Assembly (NCBI RefSeq): GCF_900107435.1
Contig: NZ_FNPZ01000003.1
Span: 714,938-778,937 of the forward strand
Source of the DNA: Herbiconiux ginsengi
Lineage (GTDB): Bacteria > Actinomycetota > Actinomycetes > Actinomycetales > Microbacteriaceae
Direction: 5' to 3'
DNA length: 64,000 bases
A program made the translations under genes and the position numbers. Positions 1 through 9,191 of this stretch are shown here, one piece after another. The notes under the pieces were generated by a model. That model was not told the DNA's origin and ran no database searches. It worked only from the letters and a program-made list of their open reading frames with translations. Each line of letters opens with the position of its first letter. The first letter of the stretch is position 1.

Positions 1-1667
1 AACAGTCGCAGGCGGCCCTGTCGGCGCTGCGCGAATACGACGCCAAGCTCGCTGCGCGCACGGAGAAACTCGGTCGGCTCAAGGCGCAGGTCGAGGCCGG
101 CACCGGTGAACTCGAACGCCTGCAGAAGGCCTTGCAGCTGGCTCAGGATGCGGTCGGGCAGGCCGAACAAGCCGCCGACAAGGCCAGAGGCGACCTCGAA
201 GCCGTGCGCGAGCGGCCGCGGCCGATCCTCGACGTCAGTTCGCGAGACGGGCTCCTGTCCGAGCTCGAAGCGGCTCGCGACCGCGAGGTCGAGGCACGCC
301 TGGGCGTCGAGACCGCGCGTGAGCGCGTGCGCGCCGAGCAAGCCCGCACCGCCGCGCTCGAGAAGCAGCTCGACGCCGATCGGGCGGCCGCCGAGGCCGC
401 GGCCCGGCGTGCCGTGATCCGGCGGCGGCAGATCGAAGCGGCGACCGACGTGGTCGAGTCGCTGCCTCCCGTGCTGGACTCGGTCGACCGTTCGGTCAGC
501 GAGGCGACGGTGCGGCTCGCCCAGCGCGAAGCGGAACGAGCCGAACAGAACGAGGAGCTGCTCGCGCTCCGCCGCGACGAGGCCGGGTTGCGCGAGCGCC
601 TGCAGGCGATCACCGAGAACGTTCACGGCCTCGAGTTGCAGATCTACGAGAAGAAGCTGCACCTGTCGAGTCTGCTCGAGCGCGCCGGCTCCGAGCTGGG
701 GCTCGTCGAAGACGTCTTGGTCGCCGAATACGGGCCCGATCAGCGGATTCCCGACGACGGCGAGGTGGTGTTCATCGACACCAGCGCCGCGGCCGTCGTC
801 GCGGCGACCGCCGAGATCGAGGGCGCCGGAGCCGACGCGGGTGATCGCGACAGGGGCAGCGACGACGCGGGCGACAACGACGCGGGCGAAGACGACGATT
901 TCGGAACAGCGGTCGACGACGACCTGGAGGAGAGCGCCGCGTCCGGCGCGGGCACATCCATCGGCGGCGACGAACCACGCCGCGCGCCGGCAGGCCGGCC
1001 GTTCGTGCGGTCGGAGCAGCAGCAGCGTCTCGCGAAGGCCGAGCGCAAGCTCGCCGAACTCGGTCGCGTCAACCCGCTCGCCCTCGAGGAGTTCGACGCC
1101 CTAGAGCAGCGGCACAAGTTCCTCACCGAGCAGCTCACCGACCTCACGAACACCCGCAAAGACCTCCTGACGATCATCGAAGAGATCGACGACCGGATGC
1201 AGACCATTTTCGAGAGCGCCTTCGCCGACACCAAGGAAGCATTCACGCAGGTGTTCCCGATTCTGTTCCCGGGGGGAACGGGCTCGATCCACCTCACCGA
1301 TCCGGGCAACATGCTCACCACGGGAATCGAGGTCTCGGTGAAGCCCGCCGGCAAGAAGATCGAGCGCCTGTCGCTGCTCTCGGGCGGGGAGCGCTCGCTC
1401 GCCGCCGTCGCCCTGCTGATCGCGATCTTCAAGGCCCGGCCCAGCCCGTTCTACATCATGGACGAGGTGGAGGCGGCCCTCGACGACGCGAACCTCGGCC
1501 GCCTGCTCACGATTTTCGAAGACCTTCGGCAGACATCCCAACTCATCGTCATCACGCACCAGAAGCGCACGATGGAGATCGCGGATGCCCTGTACGGCGT
1601 CTCGATGCGCCAAGACGGCGTCTCGGCCGTGGTCGGCCAGCGAGTCAAGGCCGAAGAGCCCGCCTAG
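1..1667 (+). CDS. smc: Chromosome segregation ATPase SMC, C-terminal part (5' end outside window)
   Basis: The open frame enters at base 3 and gives about 554 residues of the C-terminal half of SMC, the ATPase that organises and segregates the chromosome. The first part is charged and Ala/Glu-rich as in a coiled coil. The C-terminal head has the ABC signature LSGGERS (about bases 1378-1398) and the Walker B stretch IMDEVEAALDD (about 1456-1488), followed by the H-loop region VITHQKR. An Asp/Gly/Ala-rich acidic insertion (about 820-960) sits between the coiled coil and the head; it looks lineage-specific. The N-terminal Walker A half lies outside the window. The family call is certain from the head motifs. 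Confidence 0.97.
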   Translation, partial: QSQAALSALREYDAKLAARTEKLGRLKAQVEAGTGELERLQKALQLAQDAVGQAEQAADKARGDLEAVRERPRPILDVSSRDGLLSELEAARDREVEARLGVETARERVRAEQARTAALEKQLDADRAAAEAAARRAVIRRRQIEAATDVVESLPPVLDSVDRSVSEATVRLAQREAERAEQNEELLALRRDEAGLRERLQAITENVHGLELQIYEKKLHLSSLLERAGSELGLVEDVLVAEYGPDQRIPDDGEVVFIDTSAAAVVAATAEIEGAGADAGDRDRGSDDAGDNDAGEDDDFGTAVDDDLEESAASGAGTSIGGDEPRRAPAGRPFVRSEQQQRLAKAERKLAELGRVNPLALEEFDALEQRHKFLTEQLTDLTNTRKDLLTIIEEIDDRMQTIFESAFADTKEAFTQVFPILFPGGTGSIHLTDPGNMLTTGIEVSVKPAGKKIERLSLLSGGERSLAAVALLIAIFKARPSPFYIMDEVEAALDDANLGRLLTIFEDLRQTSQLIVITHQKRTMEIADALYGVSMRQDGVSAVVGQRVKAEEPA

Positions 1668-1695
1668 TGTGGCGTCGCCGCCAGGCCTGAAGAAA

Positions 1696-1743
1696 TTGCC
1701 CCCAAACGTCCGAAATCCCGGCGGGAAGGACGTTTGGGGGCAA
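1696..1743. terminator. Perfect 16-bp inverted repeat between convergent smc and gnd
   Basis: Left arm 1696-1711 (TTGCCCCCAAACGTCC) and right arm 1728-1743 are exact reverse complements with a 16-base loop. It lies between convergent genes, so a bidirectional terminator is likely. No clear T run follows, so it could instead be a small palindromic repeat element. Confidence 0.6.
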
Positions 1744-1760
1744 GATCTCCGGGTGAAAAC

Positions 1761-3218
1761 CTAGTGGGTCGAAGGCACCGTCGCGATCTCGCTGCGGTCG
1801 CCCGACCAGAGGGTGTGGAAGACGCCCTCTTCGTCGACGCGCTTGTAGGTGTGGGCGCCGAAGAAGTCGCGCTGTCCCTGCACGAGGGCGGCCGGAAGGC
1901 GCTTCGACGCGAGCGAGTCGTAGTACGACAGGGCCGATCCGAATCCGGGAACGGGCACGCCCGAGAGCGCAGCGGTCGAGACGACGCGGCGCCAGGCCTC
2001 TTCACCCGACGCGACCGCGGCGGCGAAGTACGGGTCTTCGAGCAGCGAGGTGATGTCGGGGTTGTTCTGGTAGGCCTCGACGATCCGGTTGAGGAACTGG
2101 GCGCGGATGATGCAGCCCGCCCGCCAGATCTTCGCCACGGCGCCCTTGTCGATGTCCCAGCCGTACTGCTTCGCCCCGGCGATGATCTCGTCGAAGCCCT
2201 GCGCGTAAGCCACGACCTTCGACGCGTAGAGCGCGGCACGGATGTCGTCGGCGAAGGTGTCGACGTCGACCTCGACGACCGAGGGCCGCGAGGTGATGGT
2301 GGCCTGCACGGCCGAACGCTGCTCGGGGTGCGACGACACCGAGCGGGCGAAGACCGCTTCGGCGATGCCGCCGACCGGGGTGCCGAGATCGAGGGCGTTC
2401 TGCACGGTCCAGGCGCCGGTGCCCTTCGCGCCGGCCTGGTCGAGCACGATGTCGACGAACGGCTTGCCCGTCTTCGCGTCGACCTGCTTGAGCACCTCGG
2501 CGGTGATCTCGATCAGATACGACTCCAGGTCGCCGGAGTTCCACGTCGTGAAGACCTCGGCCAGTTCGGCCGGGGAGCGCTTGGTGATGGTGCGGAGCAG
2601 GTCGTAGGCCTCGGCGATGAGCTGCATGTCGGCGTACTCGATGCCGTTGTGCACCATCTTCACGAAGTGTCCGGCGCCGTCGGTGCCGATGTGGGTGACG
2701 CAGGGCTCGCCCTCGGCGACCGCGGCGATCGAGGCGAGGATCGGACCGAGCGTCTTGTAGGCCTCCGCGGTGCCACCGGGCATGATCGAGGGGCCGTTCA
2801 GCGCGCCTTCCTCGCCGCCCGAGATGCCCGTCCCGACGAAGTGGATGCCCTTCGCCGAGACATCCTTCTCCCGGCGGATCGTGTCGTGGAAGTTCGCGTT
2901 GCCGCCGTCGACGATGATGTCGCCCGGCTCGAAGCGCTCGGCGAGCTCGGAGATGACCGCATCCGTTCCGGCGCCCGCCTGCACCATGATGATCGCGGTG
3001 CGGGGCTTTGCGAGCGAGGCGACGAAGTCGTCGACCGACTCCGAGGCCACGAATCCGGCCTCAGGATGCTCGGACACCAGTTTGCGGGTGCGCTCGGGGC
3101 TGCGGTTGTAGACAGCGACGGTGTTGCCTTCACGGCTGGCGAGGTTGCGGGCGAGGTTCGATCCCATCACCGCCATTCCGACGACTCCGATATTGGCGGT
3201 TCCAGCAGGCGTAGACAT
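1761..3218 (-). CDS. gnd: 6-phosphogluconate dehydrogenase, decarboxylating
   Basis: Oxidises 6-phosphogluconate to ribulose 5-phosphate with release of CO2 in the oxidative pentose phosphate pathway. The 485-residue protein has the dinucleotide fold GVVGMAVMG at residues 11-19, NRSPERT at 38-44 (an Arg/Thr pattern typical of NADP use), the substrate loop GTGISGGEEGA at 129-139 and the catalytic segment KMVHNGIEY near 190. I chose the ATG at 3218 because GAGGAG lies 8 bases upstream on the minus strand; a longer frame to 3323 adds an unconserved leader. It is divergent from rplY and convergent with smc. The length fits the long (about 470-480 residue) class. Confidence 0.96.
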   Translation of the reverse strand: MSTPAGTANIGVVGMAVMGSNLARNLASREGNTVAVYNRSPERTRKLVSEHPEAGFVASESVDDFVASLAKPRTAIIMVQAGAGTDAVISELAERFEPGDIIVDGGNANFHDTIRREKDVSAKGIHFVGTGISGGEEGALNGPSIMPGGTAEAYKTLGPILASIAAVAEGEPCVTHIGTDGAGHFVKMVHNGIEYADMQLIAEAYDLLRTITKRSPAELAEVFTTWNSGDLESYLIEITAEVLKQVDAKTGKPFVDIVLDQAGAKGTGAWTVQNALDLGTPVGGIAEAVFARSVSSHPEQRSAVQATITSRPSVVEVDVDTFADDIRAALYASKVVAYAQGFDEIIAGAKQYGWDIDKGAVAKIWRAGCIIRAQFLNRIVEAYQNNPDITSLLEDPYFAAAVASGEEAWRRVVSTAALSGVPVPGFGSALSYYDSLASKRLPAALVQGQRDFFGAHTYKRVDEEGVFHTLWSGDRSEIATVPSTH

Positions 3219-3272
3219 GGCTGATGCTCCTCGTGAAGTTGGGACACTCTCAGCGTAGTAGAGCGGATGCGC

Positions 3273-3278
3273 TAGGCT
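3273..3278 (+). promoter_or_regulatory. Candidate -10 box (TAGGCT) for rplY-pth
   Basis: TAGGCT matches the TANNNT box seen before many genes here. It would give a leader of about 150 bases before the rplY start and would lie back to back with the gnd promoter. No convincing -35 is seen. Confidence 0.35.
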
Positions 3279-3434
3279 GGGCCACTGAACTTCGGCGAGG
3301 GATGCACGCCCCTGAGCGCGCATCCGTTATCGACGCGGTGGATGAGGCTTTCGCACGTCTTTCCTCTCGCTTCATGCGGTCGAGTTGAACAATCACAACA
3401 GTGCGGGCTGAATCGGCTCGCGAAGGAGCACACA

Positions 3435-4058
3435 ATGGCAGACGACACCCGGGTCTCCGCGGAGACCCGCACCACCTTCGGCAAGGGCGCTGCGCGCCGC
3501 ATCCGCGCCGCCGGCAAGATCCCCGCCGTGATCTACGGACACGGCACCGAGCCCCAGCACGTGACCCTCCCGGGCCACCAGGTCGGCCTCATCCTGCGCA
3601 AGGCCAACGCGGTGCTCGAACTCGACATCGAGGGCAAGGAGCAGCTCGCCCTGGTCAAAGACGTGCAGAAGGACCCCGTTCTCCAGATCATCGAGCACAT
3701 CGACCTCATCGTCGTGCGCAAGGGTGAGAAGGTTCAGGTCGAGGTCCCGATCCACCTCGAGGGCGAGTCGTACTCGGGCACCATCGCCACGCAGGACGCC
3801 TCGACCATCCTGGTCGAGGTCGAGGCCACCAACATCCCGGAGCGCATCGTCGTCTCGATCGAGGGCCTCGAAGAGGGCACCCTCATCCACGCGAAGGACG
3901 TCGAGCTCCCCAAGGGTTCGACTCTGATCAGCGACGAAGACCTCGTCATCGTCGGGATCACCGTACCGGCTGCGGTCGAGAGCGAAGAGAACGCCGCCAC
4001 CGAGGGCGAGTCGGGGTCGGCCGAGGCCGAGTCCGCGTCCGACGAGAGCGCCGAGTAG
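3435..4058 (+). CDS. rplY: 50S ribosomal protein L25 / general stress protein Ctc
   Basis: The 5S-rRNA-binding protein of the large ribosomal subunit, in its long TL5/Ctc form of 207 residues. Residues 1 to about 95 form the L25 domain (RTTFGKGAARRIRAAGKIPAVIYG), about 100-185 the TL5 beta domain (VPIHLEGES), and the tail is Glu/Ser-rich and acidic. I chose ATG 3435 because AAGGAG (3423-3428) lies six bases before it. The next gene, pth, follows after 39 bases, an arrangement also found in mycobacteria. A leader of roughly 150 bases is possible upstream. Confidence 0.95.
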   Translation: MADDTRVSAETRTTFGKGAARRIRAAGKIPAVIYGHGTEPQHVTLPGHQVGLILRKANAVLELDIEGKEQLALVKDVQKDPVLQIIEHIDLIVVRKGEKVQVEVPIHLEGESYSGTIATQDASTILVEVEATNIPERIVVSIEGLEEGTLIHAKDVELPKGSTLISDEDLVIVGITVPAAVESEENAATEGESGSAEAESASDESAE

Positions 4059-4097
4059 TCCTTCCGCTCCGCACCGCATTCGAGAACCTCTGACGAC

Positions 4098-4688
4098 GTG
4101 AGTACGGATCTCTGGCTCGTGGTCGGGCTCGGCAACCCCGGGCCCGGCTACGCCGCCAACCGTCACAACGTGGGGCAGATGGTGGTCGCCGAGCTGGCGA
4201 ACCGGATGCGCGCGACCTTCACGTCGCACAAGGCCAACGCCGTCGTGGCCGAGGGCCGGCTCGTTCCGGGCGGCCCTCGGTTCGTGCTGGCCAAGGCCAA
4301 CACCTACATGAACGTGTCCGGCGGCCCGGTCAACGCGCTGATGAAGTACTACGATGTCGCGCCCGACCATGTGATCGTGGTGCACGACGAGCTCGACATC
4401 CCGTTCGACACGGTGAAGCTCAAGGCCGGAGGCGGCCACGGCGGACACAACGGGCTGCGCGACATCATCGGGGCATCGGGCAGCGCCGACTTCATCCGGG
4501 TTCGTGTCGGCATCGGCCGCCCACCCGGTCGGCAGCAGGCCGCCGACTTCGTGCTGCAGAATTTCTCCTCCACGGAGCGGGAGACGCTGCCGAACCTCAT
4601 CGTCGACGCCGCCGACGCGGTCGAACTGATCGCCTCGGAGGGACTGACGGCGGCGCAGCTCAAGGTGCACACCGCGCCGCCCGCTTGA
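4098..4688 (+). CDS. pth: Peptidyl-tRNA hydrolase
   Basis: Frees stalled tRNAs by cleaving the ester between peptide and tRNA. The 196-residue protein begins at GTG 4098 and shows the family pattern GLGNPGPGY with Asn13, then the catalytic His23 in NRHNVG, then the conserved [16 protein letters not shown] and [11 protein letters not shown] segments. It is co-directional with rplY, 39 bases downstream, so the two probably form one translation-related operon. Its length is normal for the family (about 190 residues). Confidence 0.96.
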   Translation: MSTDLWLVVGLGNPGPGYAANRHNVGQMVVAELANRMRATFTSHKANAVVAEGRLVPGGPRFVLAKANTYMNVSGGPVNALMKYYDVAPDHVIVVHDELDIPFDTVKLKAGGGHGGHNGLRDIIGASGSADFIRVRVGIGRPPGRQQAADFVLQNFSSTERETLPNLIVDAADAVELIASEGLTAAQLKVHTAPPA

Positions 4689-4721
4689 CCCTCCCGCCGG
4701 AAGTGTCCGGGCGTCGGCGCG

Positions 4722-5435
4722 TCAGCGCTGGAGCAACTCCGGCGCCGCCGCGAAGAGCACGGCGTAGAACACGATCACACTCGCGATCGGCGCGAGCACG
4801 CTGCAGACGATCGCCAGGATGCCGAATCCGCGGCCTCGGTTGCTCGCCGTCGCGACGATGCCCTGCACGAGGGCCCAGAGTCCGAAGACCACGGCGAAGA
4901 GGATCGTGGCGATCACGCCCACCCCCGCGCCGGAGACCGCGGCCATCTGATCGGCCGGGATCTCCGAGACGTCGATGCTGCCGTTCGCGTAGTAGGTCAT
5001 CAGGGGCGAGATGCCCTGGGCCACGAATCCGCTGGCGATCGGTGAACCGATGAGCACCACGAGGCCCACGACGAATGCGATGACGCCGACCGTCTTCGGT
5101 CGGGCGGCGGCGGGCGCCAGGGCCTGGCCCGGATAGGCGTAGCCGGGCGCGGAGGTGCCGAGCGGGCTCTGGTAGCCGGTGTACTGCGGTGCCGAACCGT
5201 ACTGCGGTGCCGAACCGTACTGCGGTGCTGAACCGTACTGCGGCCCGGAACCGTACTGCGGAGCGACGGGCGCCGGCGTGACCGGGGCCGGGGGAGCGGG
5301 CGGAGCCGGTGTGCCGGACGTCGGCGCGTACTCGCCGAAGCGGGGCCGTTCGCGTTCCGGTGCTGCCGGGGGTGCGGCAGGCACATCGGCGGCAGGGTCG
5401 GCCGGGGTGGGGTCGTCGGGTGGCGTCGTGGTCAC
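4722..5435 (-). CDS. Proline-rich membrane protein with QYGSAP repeats
   Basis: A 237-residue protein of unknown function, convergent with pth. Residues 1 to about 110 are Pro/Ala-rich, predicted disordered and cytoplasmic, and include about five copies of a six-residue QYGSAP-type repeat followed by a Tyr/Gly/Pro stretch. The C-terminal half has three to four hydrophobic segments (VIAFVVGLVVLIGSPIASGFV, VGVIATILFAVVFGLWALVQGIVA, IVCSVLAPIASVIVFYAVLF). The layout resembles the DUF4190-type small membrane proteins of actinobacteria, but I would not assign that firmly. Confidence 0.7.
   Translation of the reverse strand: MTTTPPDDPTPADPAADVPAAPPAAPERERPRFGEYAPTSGTPAPPAPPAPVTPAPVAPQYGSGPQYGSAPQYGSAPQYGSAPQYTGYQSPLGTSAPGYAYPGQALAPAAARPKTVGVIAFVVGLVVLIGSPIASGFVAQGISPLMTYYANGSIDVSEIPADQMAAVSGAGVGVIATILFAVVFGLWALVQGIVATASNRGRGFGILAIVCSVLAPIASVIVFYAVLFAAAPELLQR
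5181..5262. repeat. 18-bp tandem minisatellite inside the proline-rich membrane protein gene
   Basis: Units begin at 5181, 5199, 5217, 5235 and 5253. The first two are identical and later ones differ by a few bases. The period is a multiple of three, so copy-number change keeps the frame and alters the number of six-residue repeats. Confidence 0.9.
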
Positions 5436-5530
5436 GGTGTCCTCGGGGTTCGTTCGTGCTGTTCGCTGCAGGCAGCTGTCGCCCAGACTCTACTCGCCGC
5501 CTCCGCTGCCGGAGTGTCGGCACCCCCGCG

Positions 5531-5536
5531 TAAGAT
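5531..5536 (+). promoter_or_regulatory. Candidate -10 box (TAAGAT) for leaderless mfd
   Basis: TAAGAT ends 7 bases before GTG 5544 and 10 bases before ATG 5547, with no Shine-Dalgarno. This spacing would place transcription start at or next to the start codon. Confidence 0.5.
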
Positions 5537-5543
5537 TGCCGGA

Positions 5544-8500
5544 GTGATGCTTCAAGGCTTGATCCCGGCGCTTTCGCGCGCCTCCACGTTCGAGAAAGCC
5601 TTGGCCGAGGCCGGGCGCAACGCCGATTTCTCTTTGCCCGAGGGTCTGCGCGCGCCGCTACTGGCGGCGATGCTGCGGCGCCGGGTCGAGCGCGGGCTGC
5701 CCGAGGCCCTGATGGTCGTCACCGCGACGGGCCGCGAGTCGGAGAAACTCCGCGAGTCGCTCGCCGGCTTCCTGCCCGAGGCGCAGATCGTCGAATTCCC
5801 GGCCTGGGAGACGCTGCCGCACGAGCGGCTCAGCCCGAGCGCCGAGATCGTGGGCAAGCGCATCGACGCCCTCCGCCGCCTGGTCGACTGGCAGCGGGCG
5901 ACGGATGCCGCGGCGGCCGACCCCGGCGCCACCGCTGCTCCGGCTCCCATCGTGGTGGTCGCATCCGTTCGCGCCGCCCTGCAGCCGATCGCGTCGAACC
6001 TCACCGAGCTCGACCCCATCGACCTGGTGCGCGGCGGCCGTGGCTTCGACCTGTCGGCCCTCAGCCGCCAGCTCGTCGAGCTCGCCTACTCCCGGGTCGA
6101 CATGGTCACCCGGCGCGGGGAGTACGCGGTGCGCGGCGGCATCCTCGACGTGTTCCCGCCCATCGCCGAGCATCCGTTCCGCGTCGACTTCTTCGGCGAC
6201 GAGGTGGAGGAGATCCGCGCCTTCTCCGTGGCCGACCAGCGGTCGCTGCCCGACGACGTCGAGAGCGTGAGCCTGCCGCCGAGCCGCGAGCTGCTGCTGA
6301 GCGAGGCCGTCCGGCAGCGTGCCCGCGAGATGCAGCACGAGTTCCCGAGTCTCGCGGGCATGCTCGAGAAGATCTCGGCCGGCATCCCGGTCGAGGGCAT
6401 GGAGTCGCTGGCTCCGGCACTGCTCGATGAGCTCGTGACCGTGGCGCACTACCTGCCGGCCGGAGCGGCCATCGCCGTGGTGTCGCCCGAGCGGGTCGCC
6501 ACCCGGGCCGTGAACCTCTCGGAGACGAACCGCGAGTTCCTGGCCGCCGCCTGGACCGCCGCCACCGCCGGCGCCGAAGCACCGATCGACCTGGAGTCGG
6601 GCGAGTTCATCACCCTCAACCAGCTCCGCGACGCGGCCGGCACCGGCCGGGCCTGGTGGACGCTCAGCGAATTCCAACAGGGACCGGCCGAGGAGGACAT
6701 CCTCCCCGAGCACCGCGAGATCGAGGAGCATCTCACCATCCGCATCGCCGCCGACGCGGTGCCGAGTTTCTCGGGCAATGCCGACGGCGCGATCGAGCAC
6801 GTGTCACGTCGCCTCGCCGACGGCTGGACGGTCGTGGTCGTCGCCCAGGGTCAGGGCCTCGTCGAGCGCGCCGCCGACGTGCTGTCGGAACGGGAGATCC
6901 CGGCCCGGATGGTCGACGACTTCCCGGCCGATGCCGAGCCGCGGATGGCCTATCTCATCCGCAGCGCGGTGGAGCACGGCTTCGAGCTGCCGGAACTCAA
7001 GCTCGCCCTGATCGGCGAGACCGAGTTCTACGGCCGCACCGCGGGCTACGACACGCGCCAGGTGAAGAAGCTCGCGAGTCGCCGCAAGAACGTGGTCGAC
7101 CCGTTGCAGCTCAAAGCCGGCGACTTCGTGGTGCATCAGACCCATGGCATCGGCAAGTTCCTCGAACTGACCCAGCGCGAGGTCTCGTCGGGCGGCCGCA
7201 ACGCGGTGAAGACCACCCGCGAATACCTGGTGATCGAGTATGCGCCCTCCAAGCGCGGCTACCCGGGCGACAAGCTCTACGTGCCCACCGACCAGCTCGA
7301 CCTGCTGAGCCGCTACGTGGGCGGCGAGGCACCGGCGCTCAGCAAGATGGGCGGCAGCGACTGGGCCCAGGCCAAGGGCAAGGCCCGCAAGGCGGTGCGC
7401 GACATCGCGGTGGAGCTGGTGAAGCTCTACTCGGCCCGGATGGCGTCGAAGGGCTACGCCTTCGGCCCCGACACCCCGTGGCAGCACGAGCTGGAAGAGG
7501 CGTTCCCCTTCCAGGAGACGCCCGATCAGCTCACGGTGATCGACGAGGTGAAGGCCGACATGGAGCGGCCGATCCCGATGGACCGTCTGCTGAGCGGCGA
7601 CGTGGGATTCGGCAAGACCGAGATCGCGGTGCGCGCGGCTTTCAAGGCGGTGCAGGACGGCAAGCAGGTGGCCATGCTCGTGCCCACCACTCTGCTCGTG
7701 CGGCAGCACCTCGAGACCTTCCAGGAGCGTTTCGCCGGGTTCCCGGTGCACCTCAAGGCGCTCAGCCGGTTCCAGACCGAGAAGGAGTCACGCGAGACCA
7801 TCAAGGGGCTCGCCGACGGCACGGTCGACGTCGTCATCGCGACCCACCGCATCCTGGCCGACAACATCGCCTTCAAAGACCTCGGGCTCCTCATCATCGA
7901 CGAGGAGCAGCGCTTCGGTGTGGAGCACAAAGACCAGCTGAAGAAGCTCAAGACGAACGTCGACATCCTCGCGATGAGCGCGACGCCGATCCCGCGCACG
8001 CTCGAGATGGCGGTGACCGGCATCCGCGAGATGTCGACCTTGGCCACGCCGCCGGAGGACCGGCATCCGATTCTCACCTTCGTGGGGCCCTACTCCGACA
8101 AGCAGGTGGGCGCCGCCATCCGGCGCGAGCTGCTGCGGGAGGGGCAGGTGTTCTTCGTGCACAACCGGGTGTCGTCGATCAACCGCGTCGCCGCCCAGAT
8201 CGCCGAGCTCGTGCCCGAGGCGCGGGTGGCGGTGGCGCACGGTCAGATGAACGAGCACGTGCTGGAGCAGGTGATCGTGGACTTCTGGGAGCGCAAGTTC
8301 GACGTGCTCGTGTCGACCACCATCATCGAGACCGGAATCGACATCGCCAACGCGAACACGCTGATCGTGGATCGGGCCGACAAGTACGGGCTCAGCCAGC
8401 TGCACCAGCTGCGCGGGCGCGTGGGCCGTGGGCGCGAACGGGCATACGCGTATCTGTTGTTCGACGAGCACAAGCCCCTGTCGGAGACGGCCAACGACCG

Positions 8501-9182
8501 CCTCTCGACGCTCGCGGCCAACAACGAGCTGGGATCGGGCATCCAGGTGGCGCTGAAAGACCTGGAGATCCGTGGTGCCGGCAACCTGCTCGGCGGCGAG
8601 CAGGCCGGGCACATCGCGGGGGTCGGTTTCGACCTGTACCTGCGGATGATCGGCGAGGCCGTCTCGACGTTCCGCGGCGACGTCGCCGAGGGGCAGACCG
8701 AGCTGCGGCTCGAGCTGCCGGTGGACGCGCACATCCCCGAGGACTACGTCGACAGCGAGCGGTTGCGGCTCGAGGCCTATCAGAAGCTCTCCACGGCCAG
8801 TGCGCCGACGGCGTCCGACGACTCGATCGACCGGGTGATCGAGGAGCTCACCGACCGCTACGGTGAGCCGCCGGTGCAGGTGTCGAACCTCATCGCGGTG
8901 TCGCGGCTGCGGCGCCAGGCGCAGAAGGCGGGGCTCAGCGAGGTGGTGACGATGGGGTCGAACCTGCGGGTGGCCACGGCCGAGCTCGCCGACTCGATCC
9001 AGGTGCGGTTGCAGCGGATGTATCCGGGCGCGAAGTACTTCGCCCAGACCGCCGCGGTCTCCGTGCCGATGCCCGTGGTCGATGGCAAGCCCCTGCCCGA
9101 CGCCGAGCTCATCGCCTGGACCCAGGGCCTCCTCGACGCCATCTTCCCGCCCGCGAAGGTGCCGGTCGCCGAGGCGAAATAG
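5544..9182 (+). CDS. mfd: Transcription-repair coupling factor Mfd
   Basis: The translocase that removes stalled RNA polymerase at lesions and recruits UvrA. About 1,212 residues. An N-terminal UvrB-like region is followed by the polymerase-interaction domain (DFVVHQTHGIGKF), then the RecG-like helicase with Walker A GDVGFGKTE (about 7597-7623), the DEEQ box IIDEEQRFG and motif III MSATPIPRTLEMA, then the TRCF C-terminal domain. The start is uncertain between GTG 5544, ATG 5547 and a longer frame from 5514. I prefer 5544 because a TANNNT box lies just ahead and no ribosome site is visible. It is followed immediately by mazG. Confidence 0.97.
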   Translation: MMLQGLIPALSRASTFEKALAEAGRNADFSLPEGLRAPLLAAMLRRRVERGLPEALMVVTATGRESEKLRESLAGFLPEAQIVEFPAWETLPHERLSPSAEIVGKRIDALRRLVDWQRATDAAAADPGATAAPAPIVVVASVRAALQPIASNLTELDPIDLVRGGRGFDLSALSRQLVELAYSRVDMVTRRGEYAVRGGILDVFPPIAEHPFRVDFFGDEVEEIRAFSVADQRSLPDDVESVSLPPSRELLLSEAVRQRAREMQHEFPSLAGMLEKISAGIPVEGMESLAPALLDELVTVAHYLPAGAAIAVVSPERVATRAVNLSETNREFLAAAWTAATAGAEAPIDLESGEFITLNQLRDAAGTGRAWWTLSEFQQGPAEEDILPEHREIEEHLTIRIAADAVPSFSGNADGAIEHVSRRLADGWTVVVVAQGQGLVERAADVLSEREIPARMVDDFPADAEPRMAYLIRSAVEHGFELPELKLALIGETEFYGRTAGYDTRQVKKLASRRKNVVDPLQLKAGDFVVHQTHGIGKFLELTQREVSSGGRNAVKTTREYLVIEYAPSKRGYPGDKLYVPTDQLDLLSRYVGGEAPALSKMGGSDWAQAKGKARKAVRDIAVELVKLYSARMASKGYAFGPDTPWQHELEEAFPFQETPDQLTVIDEVKADMERPIPMDRLLSGDVGFGKTEIAVRAAFKAVQDGKQVAMLVPTTLLVRQHLETFQERFAGFPVHLKALSRFQTEKESRETIKGLADGTVDVVIATHRILADNIAFKDLGLLIIDEEQRFGVEHKDQLKKLKTNVDILAMSATPIPRTLEMAVTGIREMSTLATPPEDRHPILTFVGPYSDKQVGAAIRRELLREGQVFFVHNRVSSINRVAAQIAELVPEARVAVAHGQMNEHVLEQVIVDFWERKFDVLVSTTIIETGIDIANANTLIVDRADKYGLSQLHQLRGRVGRGRERAYAYLLFDEHKPLSETANDRLSTLAANNELGSGIQVALKDLEIRGAGNLLGGEQAGHIAGVGFDLYLRMIGEAVSTFRGDVAEGQTELRLELPVDAHIPEDYVDSERLRLEAYQKLSTASAPTASDDSIDRVIEELTDRYGEPPVQVSNLIAVSRLRRQAQKAGLSEVVTMGSNLRVATAELADSIQVRLQRMYPGAKYFAQTAAVSVPMPVVDGKPLPDAELIAWTQGLLDAIFPPAKVPVAEAK

Positions 9183-9185
9183 GCT
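9180..9185 (+). promoter_or_regulatory. -10 box (TAGGCT) of mazG overlapping the mfd stop codon
   Basis: The TAG stop of mfd forms the first three bases of TAGGCT, which ends exactly 6 bases before the mazG ATG. This fits a leaderless internal promoter embedded in the gene junction. Confidence 0.5.
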
Positions 9186-9191
9186 GGCCTC

